Assembly (NCBI RefSeq): GCF_003688625.1
Contig: NZ_RCWY01000002.1
Coordinates: 620,001 to 684,000, forward strand
Origin: Sphingomonas sp. PP-CE-3A-406
GTDB taxonomy: Bacteria > Pseudomonadota > Alphaproteobacteria > Sphingomonadales > Sphingomonadaceae
Reading direction: 5' to 3'
Length of the DNA stretch: 64,000 nt
Both the position numbers and the translations under genes were made by a program. Each line of letters starts with the position of its first letter. The stretch's first letter is position 1. Shown piece by piece: positions 1 through 7,784 of this stretch. The notes beneath the pieces were generated by a model. It made no database searches. It was not told the DNA's origin and saw nothing but the letters and a program-made list of their open reading frames with translations.

Positions 1-341
1 ACGCCGCGCTGCTGCGGACCGATCTGGTGGACCGAGGTGAACAGGATCCACACGACCGCGATGATCGCGACGCCGATCGCCCAGAGCGCGCGAGCGTTGG
101 CCCCCGACGGCAGGCCGCCAAAGCCACCATTACCGCCGCCACCACCACCCGAGCCGCGCGCTTTACGCAGGAACTCGTCGAGCGCGGTCGGCTTGGCGGC
201 AGGCTTGCGGCCACCTGGAGGTTGCGCCCAGGGATTGCGCGGGCCGCTGTTACCGTCGTCGCCCGAGCCGCCCCAAGGGCCTTTCGGTGTTTCGGTGGCG
301 AGGATATCGGGGCGCCGGAACCAGCGCGAGAAGATCGTCAT
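1..341 (-). CDS. hflK: HflK, N-terminal part (gene runs off the left edge)
   Basis: This is the first 113 codons of HflK, the SPFH/band-7 membrane protein that forms with HflC a large periplasm-facing complex modulating the FtsH protease. The N-terminus is a cytoplasmic, Gly/Pro-rich segment with a long glycine run. One membrane anchor follows (ALWAIGVAIIAVVWILFTS, about residues 86-104), then the start of the extracytoplasmic domain (HQIGPQQRGV). The band-7 domain lies outside the window. The gene is divergent from the Mrp-type ATPase, an arrangement I recall from other sphingomonads. Identity rests on the N-terminal layout, which is typical of HflK but not unique. Confidence 0.85.
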   Translation of the reverse strand, partial: MTIFSRWFRRPDILATETPKGPWGGSGDDGNSGPRNPWAQPPGGRKPAAKPTALDEFLRKARGSGGGGGGNGGFGGLPSGANARALWAIGVAIIAVVWILFTSVHQIGPQQRG

Positions 342-411
342 ACCAACCTTTATAGGTGTGCGCTGGCGGAAAAACAGTGCCAAGCGGCCCGGGCGGCCCT
401 ATCTGGCGCGG

Positions 412-1362
412 ATGATCGACATCGAAGGCGTAAAGGCGGCGGTTGCCGCAGTAGCGGGCAAGCGGGCGACCGTCCGGCTCGAAGGAACGCGAGCGGGCAT
501 CATCATCGATGCGACTGGGCTCGACCCGCAGGCGCGCGATGCACTGGAGGCCACCGTGCGGATGGCGGCGACGCAGCCCGGCGTGACCGAGGTGCGGATC
601 GCCGTCACTGCGGAACGCTCGACCCGCCGGCTGATCGCGGTCGCCAGCGGCAAGGGTGGCGTCGGCAAATCGACGCTCGCCGCCAACTTGGCCATCGCGA
701 TGTCGCGTGCGGGCCGCCGCGTCGGGCTGGTCGACGCCGATATCTACGGACCGTCGCAGCCGCGACTGATGAACGTCGAGGGCACCCGGCCGACCGCGAA
801 GGACAAGATCCTCGATCCGGTCCCGACCCCGTACGGCGTACCGCTGCTGTCGATGGGCCAGCTCGTCGAGCCGGGCAAGGCTATCGCGTGGCGCGGACCG
901 ATGGCGGCGGGGGCACTCGGCCAGCTGGTCGAGGCCGACTGGGGCGTGACCGATACGCTCGTGCTCGATCTCCCACCCGGTACCGGCGATGTCCAGCTGA
1001 CGATGGTCCAGAAATACCGGCCCGCGGGCGCGGTGATCGTCTCGACCCCGCAGGATCTCGCGCTGATCGATGCGCGCCGCGCGATCGATCTGTTCGAGAA
1101 GGCCGGCATCCCGATCATCGGACTGGTCGAGAACATGGCGGGCTATATCTGCCCGCATTGCGGCGAGGCATCGGACCCGTTCGGCAATGGCGGCGCGGAA
1201 GCGGCGGCGCGTGAACTCGGCATCCCGTTCCTCGGCCGCGTACCGCTGACGATCTCGATCCGCACGGCCTCCGACGCGGGCACGCCGCCGGCCTCGAGCC
1301 CGGACGATACGGTGTTCATGCCGATTGCGGCTCAGGTCGTCGCATGGCTCGGGAAACTGTGA
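412..1362 (+). CDS. apbC: Mrp/ApbC (NBP35-type) iron-sulfur cluster carrier ATPase
   Basis: A 316-residue P-loop ATPase that binds and transfers Fe-S clusters to apoproteins in the cytosol. The deviant Walker A motif SGKGGVGKST lies near residue 79, followed by VDADIYGPSQP and DLPPGTGD. A C-x2-C pair (CPHCG, near residue 247) is the cluster-bridging motif of the family. A short N-terminal MIP18-like region (about residues 1-70) precedes the ATPase domain. The reading frame is open back to position 37, but that part would overlap hflK and its leader and has no family similarity, so I take the ATG at 412. No strong ribosome binding site is visible, so the exact start is moderately uncertain. 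Confidence 0.9.
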   Translation: MIDIEGVKAAVAAVAGKRATVRLEGTRAGIIIDATGLDPQARDALEATVRMAATQPGVTEVRIAVTAERSTRRLIAVASGKGGVGKSTLAANLAIAMSRAGRRVGLVDADIYGPSQPRLMNVEGTRPTAKDKILDPVPTPYGVPLLSMGQLVEPGKAIAWRGPMAAGALGQLVEADWGVTDTLVLDLPPGTGDVQLTMVQKYRPAGAVIVSTPQDLALIDARRAIDLFEKAGIPIIGLVENMAGYICPHCGEASDPFGNGGAEAAARELGIPFLGRVPLTISIRTASDAGTPPASSPDDTVFMPIAAQVVAWLGKL

Positions 1363-1460
1363 AACCCACGGGCCTGATCTACGTTGTCTGATTACCGGTC
1401 GTACCCGACGTGTTGAGTTGCGGTACGAGCGGACCAGATTTCTTCTTGCAGGAGGCATCG

Positions 1461-1904
1461 ATGCCGTTGACCGCCGATGCCGACATCAAGGCCCTGCTCG
1501 AGAGCGCGCGCACGATCGCGTTGATCGGCGCCTCCGACCGCCCCGATCGCCCCTCCTACGGCGTAATGGCCGAGCTCCAGGCGCATGGCTACCGTGTGAT
1601 CCCGATCAATCCGCAGATCACCGGCGAGCACATCCACGGCGAGTTCGTCTTTCGCGACCTGTCGCAACTCGGCGATCCGATCGACATCGTCGACATCTTC
1701 CGCAACTCGACCGCCGCCGGTGAGGCCGTCGACCAGGCCATCGCGGCGGGGGCAAAAGCGGTGTGGATGCAGCTTGGCGTCGTTAACGAAGACGCTGCCA
1801 CACGTGCCGAAGCCGCAGGACTGAAGGTGGTGATGGATCGGTGTCCGGCAATCGACATTCCACGGCTTGGTGTCGCCAAGATTGACGCAACCACCCGCGA
1901 ATGA
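1461..1904 (+). CDS. CoA-binding domain protein (YccU type)
   Basis: A 147-residue single-domain Rossmann protein of the CoA-binding family (as in YccU and the N-terminus of succinyl-CoA synthetase alpha). The nucleotide-binding loop IALIGASDRPDRPSYGV lies near residues 15-31, followed by the typical YRVIPINPQ and DIVDIFRNS segments and KAVWMQLGVVNEDAA. An AGGAGG ribosome binding site at 1450-1455 fixes the ATG at 1461. Its cellular role is unknown; related proteins bind CoA but have no established reaction. It is followed at once by a run of small exported proteins on the same strand. Confidence 0.85.
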   Translation: MPLTADADIKALLESARTIALIGASDRPDRPSYGVMAELQAHGYRVIPINPQITGEHIHGEFVFRDLSQLGDPIDIVDIFRNSTAAGEAVDQAIAAGAKAVWMQLGVVNEDAATRAEAAGLKVVMDRCPAIDIPRLGVAKIDATTRE

Positions 1905-1958
1905 CGCTTGCTACCCCGGCCGATCGCAGCCAGGCTGCGGATCTGGTTGGAGGCGCTC

Positions 1959-2312
1959 ATGCTCGCGATGCTGCTGTCGATATTGATCGAGGACCCGCTG
2001 ATCGCTACCGCAAAGGCGCGCATGGCCGCCGAGAAACCGTGTATCCAGAGTGCCGACGAGACCGATATCACGGTTTGCGGGATGCGACATGCCGACCGGT
2101 TCCGTGTGCCGCTTGCGACGCGTATCGTCGAACGTCGGGATATGGTGACAGAACAGCGGTCAGCGTTGGTCCATGCGCGTACGCCGATGGAAGATATGGG
2201 GCCATTTCTGGTAGGCGGGGGTAGCGCTGGCGTGCGGGCAACCGTTGGCTTCGGTCCCGGCGAGGGCTCCGGCGACGTGAAAGCCGGCGGCATGCGTCCG
2301 ACAGCACCGTGA
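1959..2312 (+). CDS. Small exported protein, possible first member of a tandem family
   Basis: A 117-residue protein of unknown function. GGAGG at 1949-1953 supports the ATG at 1959. The start has a short hydrophobic stretch (MLAMLLSILI) followed by ATA, like a signal peptide. A Cys is followed by DITVCGMRHADRFRVPL. This resembles, more weakly, the EIIVCGG...RLPLP motif of the two proteins encoded directly downstream, so it is probably a divergent relative. The C-terminal 45 residues are Gly-rich and do not match the siblings, and may have drifted or been frameshifted. No known domain is recognisable. Confidence 0.6.
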   Translation: MLAMLLSILIEDPLIATAKARMAAEKPCIQSADETDITVCGMRHADRFRVPLATRIVERRDMVTEQRSALVHARTPMEDMGPFLVGGGSAGVRATVGFGPGEGSGDVKAGGMRPTAP

Positions 2313-2319
2313 CGGCCCG

Positions 2320-2748
2320 ATGATCATAACCGTCCTGCTCTCGATGCTCGCGCAAGCCGCACCAACGGCTGCGTCTACGCAAACACCTCTGCCAGAGCGC
2401 TTCTCGATTTTGGCCGATCCATGTGCAGCGGCGTCAAAGGATGGCAGTGAGATCATCGTCTGCGGCGGCCCCGCGGCGAACAGCCCGCGCCTGCCGCTGC
2501 CGGACGAACGCGGCCCGCCCGACCGTGCGGTCGCGTCCAATCCCGAGCTCAGCGCCGTTCGTGCGCTGCAACTGGAGGGCACGCCCTGCGCGGCCAGCCA
2601 GCGCGGATGCCAGGTTGGCTTTGGCCCACCGATCGCCCCGATCGCAAAGGCGGCAGTCGGACTGATCAAGAGCGCATTGGCGAAGAAACCGGACAAGCTT
2701 GGTCGCGTGCCGATCGACCTCGACGGCCCCGTCGGCACCGTCAACTAA
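2320..2748 (+). CDS. Small secreted Cys-motif protein, paralogue 1
   Basis: A 142-residue predicted secreted protein of unknown function, starting 7 bp after the previous gene. It has a short signal-like N-terminus (MIITVLLSMLAQAAPTAAS). Next come a Cys at about residue 35, the motif EIIVCGG, and then RLPLPDERGPPDR. Two more Cys (PCAASQRGC) are in the middle, and the C-terminus is KKPDKLGRVPIDLDGPV. The same sequence of motifs recurs in the next gene, so the two are a tandem duplication. Four to five cysteines in a secreted protein suggest disulfides. No enzyme motif is visible. Confidence 0.7.
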   Translation: MIITVLLSMLAQAAPTAASTQTPLPERFSILADPCAAASKDGSEIIVCGGPAANSPRLPLPDERGPPDRAVASNPELSAVRALQLEGTPCAASQRGCQVGFGPPIAPIAKAAVGLIKSALAKKPDKLGRVPIDLDGPVGTVN

Positions 2749-2763
2749 GGCTTTGGAGACGCT

Positions 2764-3225
2764 GTGATCCTGCTGCTGATCCTGCTGCAAACCGCCGTGC
2801 CTGCCATCCCGATCGTCGCTCCCCCGCCGCAGCGCTGGTCGATCCTGAACCCGCCCGCCTGCCCGGGTTCGAGCCCGACCGAAATCATTGTCTGCGGCGG
2901 CAAGGGGACGGCCGAGCAACGCCTGCCGCTACCCGAAGAACGCCCGCCGCAGGATCGACCGCGCCAGCCGACCGGCGATCCGCGTGCCGCGCTCGACAAT
3001 GCGGGGCCGGTGTGTCCACCGGGTGGGTGCACCGGGGTCGATCTGCTGACGGTGCCGGTGGTGCTGATCCGCGGCATCGGCGCACTGATCGATCCCCATA
3101 GCTGCTGCGAGAATGGCGAGGGGAAGGATGCGATGGCGCTGGTGCGCGACGTCGCGCGAAAGTTTCGGAAAAAGCCTGACACGTCGAACCGCGTGCCGAT
3201 CGTGCTCGATGAGCCGGTGAAGTAA
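2764..3225 (+). CDS. Small secreted Cys-motif protein, paralogue 2
   Basis: A 153-residue predicted secreted protein with a GTG start preceded by GGAGA at 2755-2759. The signal-like N-terminus is MILLLILLQTAVPA. It shares with the preceding protein the order Cys, EIIVCGG, RLPLPEERPPQDR and a C-terminal KKPDTSNRVPIVLDEPV. In between it carries additional cysteines (VCPPGGC and SCCENG). Function is unknown; strong conservation of the end motifs between the two copies suggests a common binding role. The gene ends in a convergent gap with hom that carries two palindromic repeats. Confidence 0.7.
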   Translation: MILLLILLQTAVPAIPIVAPPPQRWSILNPPACPGSSPTEIIVCGGKGTAEQRLPLPEERPPQDRPRQPTGDPRAALDNAGPVCPPGGCTGVDLLTVPVVLIRGIGALIDPHSCCENGEGKDAMALVRDVARKFRKKPDTSNRVPIVLDEPVK

Positions 3226-3253
3226 AGGCGCCTCCGCTGACAAAAGCAGAATG

Positions 3254-3310
3254 TTGCCCCGCGAAGGCGTGGACCCAGTCTGGACTCCCGCCTTCGCGGG
3301 AGGACAAGGA
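3254..3310. repeat. Palindromic repeat, family D, copy 1
   Basis: A 57-bp imperfect palindrome with arms GCCCCGCGAAGGCG and CGCCTTCGCGGGAGGA around the core CCAGTCTGG, ending in ACAAGGA. The same plan recurs at 35713, 44010, 54623 and 59881. It lies in the convergent gap between the small secreted protein and hom. Confidence 0.85.
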
Positions 3311-3330
3311 GGAGGTTGCCTAGCTGTCCT

Positions 3331-3433
3331 CCACCCCGGCGAAGGCCGGGGCCCAATTCGGGGACGTTAGTAACGAGGCGCATGGCCGCTACTGCGACCT
3401 TTCCGATTGGGCTCCAGCCTCCGCCGGGGTGGT
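3331..3433. repeat. Palindromic repeat, family A, copy 1
   Basis: About 103 bp bounded by inverted ends: CCACCCCGGCGAAGGCCGGG on the left and GCCTCCGCCGGGGTGGT on the right. Each end carries its own short hairpin. The centre (about 45 bp) differs from the other five copies except for short blocks such as TAGTAACG and CGACCTTTCC. Confidence 0.85.
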
Positions 3434-3475
3434 AGCCTTTAGGCGGGCGTGGCGGTCATTACCGGCCCCCTCCCC

Positions 3476-4765
3476 TCAATCTAGGATATGCATCCACATC
3501 GGCTGGCCCACGAGACTCTGCGACCCCCGCAATTTCTCCAACGCCTGCGCGATCGAGCGTTCCGGGCTCTCATGCGTGACGATGGCCACCAGCACGCGGC
3601 CATCAGCGATCGCCCCACGCTGGATCAGACTCTCGATCGAGACACCCGCATCGCGCATCGCCGCTGCGATCTCCGCCAGCACGCCGACCCGGTCCGCGAC
3701 GGTGAACCGCAAATACGCACGCCCCCGCCGCTCGCCGCTGTCCGCCTTGGGAGCGGCGGTAAGCGAGACCACCGGCATCGCGAACGGCGGACCGAACTCG
3801 CCACGCGCAATGTCGATCAGGTCGGCCACTACCGCACTCGCGGTCGGGCCATCGCCCGCGCCAGCGCCTTGGAACAGCAACCGGCCGACGAAATTGCCCT
3901 CCGCCACGACCGCGTTCAGCGACCCGGTGACGTGCGCCAGCGGGTGATCGATCGGCACCAGATGCGGATGGACGCGCTGGAACAGTCCGTCCGCGCCCGC
4001 TTCCGCCAACCCGAGCAGTCGCACGCGATACCCCAGCGCCGCCGCCTCCGCGATATCCGCGCCGAGCAGATGCCGGATGCCACTGATCGCGACGTCGTCG
4101 AACGCTGGCTGCGTGCCAAACGCGACCGCGGCCAGGATCGACAGCTTGTGCGCCGCATCCACGCCGTCGATGTCGAAGCTCGGATCGGATTCGGCGAACC
4201 CCAGCGCCTGCGCTTCGGCGAGCACCTCGGCAAAGTCGCGGCCTTCCGATTCCATCTTCGACAGGATGAAATTGCAGGTACCGTTGAGGATGCCGTACAC
4301 GCGAGCGATCTCGTTGGCCGCAGCGCCTTCCCGCAGCCCCTTGATGACCGGGATGCCGCCCGCGACCGCTGCCTCGAACTTCAGCGCGACCCCGGCGCCC
4401 TCTGCCGCCTGCGCAAGTTCGAGCCCGTGATGCGCGATCATCGCCTTGTTCGCGGTGACGAAGTTACGCCCGGCCGCCAGCGTGCTGCGCGCCAAGGTCA
4501 ACGCGGGGCCGTCGGAACCACCGATCAACTCGACCACGACATCAGCCCCAGGCTGTTTCGCCAGCGCCGTCGTGTCATCGACCCACGCAAACCGCGACAG
4601 ATCGACGCCGCGGTCCTTGCCGCGGTCGCGCGCGGAGACCGCGACGATCTCGATCTCGCGCCCGGCGCGTCGCGCAATCAGCTCGCGGTTGGCATCCAGC
4701 AATCGGATCACCCCGCCGCCAACGGTTCCCAGACCCGCAAGGGCCACGCGCAATGGTTCGCTCAT
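3476..4765 (-). CDS. hom: Homoserine dehydrogenase
   Basis: A 429-residue cytosolic enzyme that reduces L-aspartate-4-semialdehyde to homoserine with NAD(P)H, the branch point to threonine and methionine. The N-terminal Rossmann motif is VALAGLGTVGGGVIRLLDA (residues 6-24). The catalytic domain has NGTCNFILSKM, EAQALGFAESDPSFDIDG and the DAAHKL segment with the expected Asp/Lys residues. A C-terminal ACT domain (about residues 350-429, DRVGVLAEIAAAMRDAGVSI) is the usual site of threonine feedback. Length and order match the monofunctional family. GAGGA before the ATG at 4765 favours this start over one 17 codons upstream. It is divergent from glnD. Confidence 0.95.
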   Translation of the reverse strand: MSEPLRVALAGLGTVGGGVIRLLDANRELIARRAGREIEIVAVSARDRGKDRGVDLSRFAWVDDTTALAKQPGADVVVELIGGSDGPALTLARSTLAAGRNFVTANKAMIAHHGLELAQAAEGAGVALKFEAAVAGGIPVIKGLREGAAANEIARVYGILNGTCNFILSKMESEGRDFAEVLAEAQALGFAESDPSFDIDGVDAAHKLSILAAVAFGTQPAFDDVAISGIRHLLGADIAEAAALGYRVRLLGLAEAGADGLFQRVHPHLVPIDHPLAHVTGSLNAVVAEGNFVGRLLFQGAGAGDGPTASAVVADLIDIARGEFGPPFAMPVVSLTAAPKADSGERRGRAYLRFTVADRVGVLAEIAAAMRDAGVSIESLIQRGAIADGRVLVAIVTHESPERSIAQALEKLRGSQSLVGQPMWMHILD

Positions 4766-4856
4766 TTTCGTCCTCCACTCGCGCGTCCGGTTACGTTTCG
4801 CGGACGTTTTGCGCAATCCTGATGACGCACACGACCGACGCCCCTATCTGAGCGTC

Positions 4857-7604
4857 ATGTCCGGCCGCTTCGATCACCTCCCCAACCGTCGCACGATCAT
4901 CGATCGCCGCGCCGTCGCCGAAACGATTGCCGCCTTGGAAGGCGTCGATCCCACCGCGCTTCGCCGCGACGCAACTGCCCTGCTGAAAGCCGCGCTGGAG
5001 AAGGGCCGGGTCGAGGTCGAACGTCGTCTGGTCGAACACCCCTCGCGGGGATTGGAAGCATCGAGTGCGCAGGCATATCTCATCGACGCGCTGCTCCGCA
5101 TCCTGTTCGATTTCACTACACAGCGGCTCTATCCGCTCCCCAACCCGACGAGCGGCGAGCGCCTGACGCTGATCGCAGTCGGCGGCTATGGCCGCGCGGA
5201 GATGGCACCGCATTCTGACGTCGATATCGGCTTCCTCACCCCCGGCAAACAGACGCCCTGGGCGGAGCGCGTGATCGAATCGATGCTCTACGCGCTATGG
5301 GATCTCGGACTGAAGCTCGGCCAATCGAGCCGATCGCTCGACGAGATGGTCCGCCAGGCCAAGAGCGACGTCACCGTCCGCACCGCGCTTCTCGAAGCAC
5401 GCTACGTCTGCGGTGATACCGAACTGTATGAACAGGCGTCGCACCGCTTCAAGACCGAGGTCCAGGCTGACACCGCGCGCACCTTCATCGCCGACAAGCT
5501 CGCCGAGCGTGACGCGCGCCACCGGAAGATGGGCGACACGCGCTATGTCGTCGAGCCCAACGTCAAAGAGGGCAAGGGCGGCTTGCGCGATCTCCACGCG
5601 TTGTTCTGGATCGGCAAATACATCTACGATGTCCAGCGCGCCGCCGAACTGGTCGGGGTCGGACTGTTCACCAAGGCCGAATACCGGCTGTTCCACCGCG
5701 CCGACAATTTCTTCCAGGCTGTGCGCTGCCATCTGCACAGCATCACCGGCCGTGCCGAGGACCGGCTGACGTTCGACCTGCAACGCGAGATCGCTGACCG
5801 GATGCGGTTCTCCGACCGACCGGGTAAGTCGAAGGTCGAGCGGTTCATGCAGTTCTACTTCCTGCAGGCCAAGACCGTCGGCACGCTCAGCGGCGTCTTC
5901 CTCGCGCATCTCGACGAGAAGTTCGCAGCGCGCGGGCGGCGTTTCGGGTTGCCGACGATCCGCCGATCGCCGCGGAAACTCAATGGCTTCGTGCTTGATC
6001 GCGGACGGTTGGCGCTGCCTAGCGACGACTTCTTCCAGGCCGATCCCGAACGGCTGATCGAGATCTTCCAGCTCGCCGACAAGCATGGCGTCGAGATCCA
6101 CCCGCTGGCTATGCGCGCCGCCGCTCGCGACGCGAAACTCGTCGACGACGTGCGCAACAGTCCAACCGCCAACGCCCTGTTCCTCGACGTGCTGACCTCG
6201 CCGCGCGATCCCGAGCTCGTGCTGCGCTGGATGAACGAGGCAGGCGTGTTTGGCCGGTTCGTGCCCGATTTCGCGCGTGTCGTCGCGCAGATGCAGTTCG
6301 ACATGTATCATCACTATACGGTCGACGAGCACACCATCCGCGCGATCGGGCTGCTAGCACGGATCGAGAGCGGCGTTTTGAAGGAGGATCATCCTCTAGC
6401 CAGCGCCATCTTCGAACAGATCGTGTCGCGACGCGCGCTGTACGTCGCGGTGCTGCTGCACGACATCGCCAAGGGCCGGGGCGGCGATCACTCGATCTTG
6501 GGCGCGGAGGTGGCGCAGCGGTTATGCCCACGTTTCGGCTTAACACCGGCCGAGACCGAGACCGTCGCCTGGCTTGTTCGCTGGCATCTCCTGATGTCGG
6601 CGACGGCGTTCAAGCGTGATCTCAGCGACTTCAAGACGATCCTCGACTTCTGCGACGTAGTGCAAAGCCCGGAGCGGTTGCGCCTGCTGCTGACGCTGAC
6701 AATCGTCGACATCCGTGCGGTCGGGCCCGGAGTGTGGAACGGCTGGAAGCGCCAGTTGCTCGGCGACCTGTACGAGGCGGCGGAGGAGGTTCTGCGGCTT
6801 GGTCACAAACAAAAGGGGCGGGCCGAGCGGATCGCCGCCAAGCAGGAGCATCTGCGCGACGCACTTGGCTGGGACGAAGCGACGTTCGCGACGCTCGTCC
6901 ACCGCCTGCCCGAAGCGTATTGGATCGCCGAACCGGAAGACGTCCTCGCGCACAACGCCCGCTTCCTCGCCGCCACCGGCGAGGCTCAGCTCGCGATCGA
7001 CGCGCATGTCTATCCGGGGCGCGGCGCGACACTGGTGACGATCTACGCGGCCGATCACCCGGGGCTGTTCTACCGCATCGCCGGTGCGATCCATGTCGCT
7101 GGCGGCAACATCATCGATGCACGGATCCATACCACCCGTGACGGCATGGCGATCGATAATTTCCTCGTGCAAGACCCGTTCGGACGGCCGTTCGACGAAT
7201 CCGGTCAGCTCTCGCGGCTGAAGACCGCGATCGAGGATGCGCTCGCCAACCGCGGCAAGCTCGCCGATCGGCTGGTGGCCAAACCCCTGCCCCGCACGCG
7301 CGCGGAGGCGTTCGACATCGTCCCGAATGCGCTGGTCGACAACAAGGCGTCGAACCGGTTCACGGTTGTCGAGGTCAACGCACGAGACCGGCCGGCGCTG
7401 CTCAACCAGCTCGCCAACGCGCTGTTCCAGTCGAAGGTGACGATCCACTCCGCGCATGTCGCGACGTACGGCGAGCGCGCGGTCGATACGTTCTACATCA
7501 CCGATCTGACGGGTGACCGGATTACCCAGCCCGCGCGGTTGAGGACGCTGGAGCGACGGCTGCTGGCGGCTGCAGCGGGCGAAGAGATCGATTTGGCGGC
7601 TTAG
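4857..7604 (+). CDS. glnD: Bifunctional PII uridylyltransferase/uridylyl-removing enzyme GlnD
   Basis: A 915-residue cytosolic nitrogen sensor that uridylylates PII proteins when glutamine is low and removes UMP when it is high. Domains in order: nucleotidyltransferase with GGYGRAEMAPHSDVDIGFL near residue 108 (the D-x-D metal pair), a GlnD-specific helical region, an HD phosphohydrolase domain with LLHDIAKGRGGDHS near residue 532, and two C-terminal ACT domains near residues 725-800 and 835-910 that sense glutamine. All catalytic motifs look intact. The frame is open far upstream, but the family begins at MSGRFDHLPNRR, so I use the ATG at 4857. It is divergent from hom by about 90 bp. Confidence 0.95.
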   Translation: MSGRFDHLPNRRTIIDRRAVAETIAALEGVDPTALRRDATALLKAALEKGRVEVERRLVEHPSRGLEASSAQAYLIDALLRILFDFTTQRLYPLPNPTSGERLTLIAVGGYGRAEMAPHSDVDIGFLTPGKQTPWAERVIESMLYALWDLGLKLGQSSRSLDEMVRQAKSDVTVRTALLEARYVCGDTELYEQASHRFKTEVQADTARTFIADKLAERDARHRKMGDTRYVVEPNVKEGKGGLRDLHALFWIGKYIYDVQRAAELVGVGLFTKAEYRLFHRADNFFQAVRCHLHSITGRAEDRLTFDLQREIADRMRFSDRPGKSKVERFMQFYFLQAKTVGTLSGVFLAHLDEKFAARGRRFGLPTIRRSPRKLNGFVLDRGRLALPSDDFFQADPERLIEIFQLADKHGVEIHPLAMRAAARDAKLVDDVRNSPTANALFLDVLTSPRDPELVLRWMNEAGVFGRFVPDFARVVAQMQFDMYHHYTVDEHTIRAIGLLARIESGVLKEDHPLASAIFEQIVSRRALYVAVLLHDIAKGRGGDHSILGAEVAQRLCPRFGLTPAETETVAWLVRWHLLMSATAFKRDLSDFKTILDFCDVVQSPERLRLLLTLTIVDIRAVGPGVWNGWKRQLLGDLYEAAEEVLRLGHKQKGRAERIAAKQEHLRDALGWDEATFATLVHRLPEAYWIAEPEDVLAHNARFLAATGEAQLAIDAHVYPGRGATLVTIYAADHPGLFYRIAGAIHVAGGNIIDARIHTTRDGMAIDNFLVQDPFGRPFDESGQLSRLKTAIEDALANRGKLADRLVAKPLPRTRAEAFDIVPNALVDNKASNRFTVVEVNARDRPALLNQLANALFQSKVTIHSAHVATYGERAVDTFYITDLTGDRITQPARLRTLERRLLAAAAGEEIDLAA

Positions 7605-7619
7605 CCGCTACGCATGCTT

Positions 7620-7716
7620 GGTCATCCCCGCGCAGGCGGGGATCCATATTCTCGAACGTTCGCGATGCTGCCGCAGGGTTTGCCAGTCTGGGTTCCCGCC
7701 TCCGCGGGAATGACGG
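7620..7716. repeat. Palindromic repeat, family D-like, long form
   Basis: About 97 bp. The outer arms are GTCATCCCCGCGCAGGCGGG and CCCGCCTCCGCGGGAATGAC, with CCAGTCTGGG just inside the right arm, as in the other D copies. The centre is about 40 bp longer than in those. It sits in the convergent gap between glnD and the TonB-dependent receptor. Confidence 0.75.
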
Positions 7717-7730
7717 AAGAGGAACATGAA

Positions 7731-7762
7731 AAGCCGGCCTGCACCGAAGTGCAGACCGGCTT
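7731..7762 (-). terminator. Rho-independent terminator of the TonB receptor gene
   Basis: A 14-bp stem (one mismatch) with CGAA loop: AAGCCGGCCTGCAC / GTGCAGACCGGCTT. On the minus strand it is followed by TTTT, directly downstream of the receptor stop codon at 7785. The plus-strand side has TTCTTCG, so it may also stop glnD transcripts. Confidence 0.85.
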
Positions 7763-7784
7763 CTTCGTTATGCGTTTCTCCCGA

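Noticed and set aside
37..411. Possible 125-residue N-terminal extension of the Mrp ATPase
   Set aside because: It overlaps hflK on the other strand and is a Pro-rich translation with no family match; Mrp proteins start near 412.
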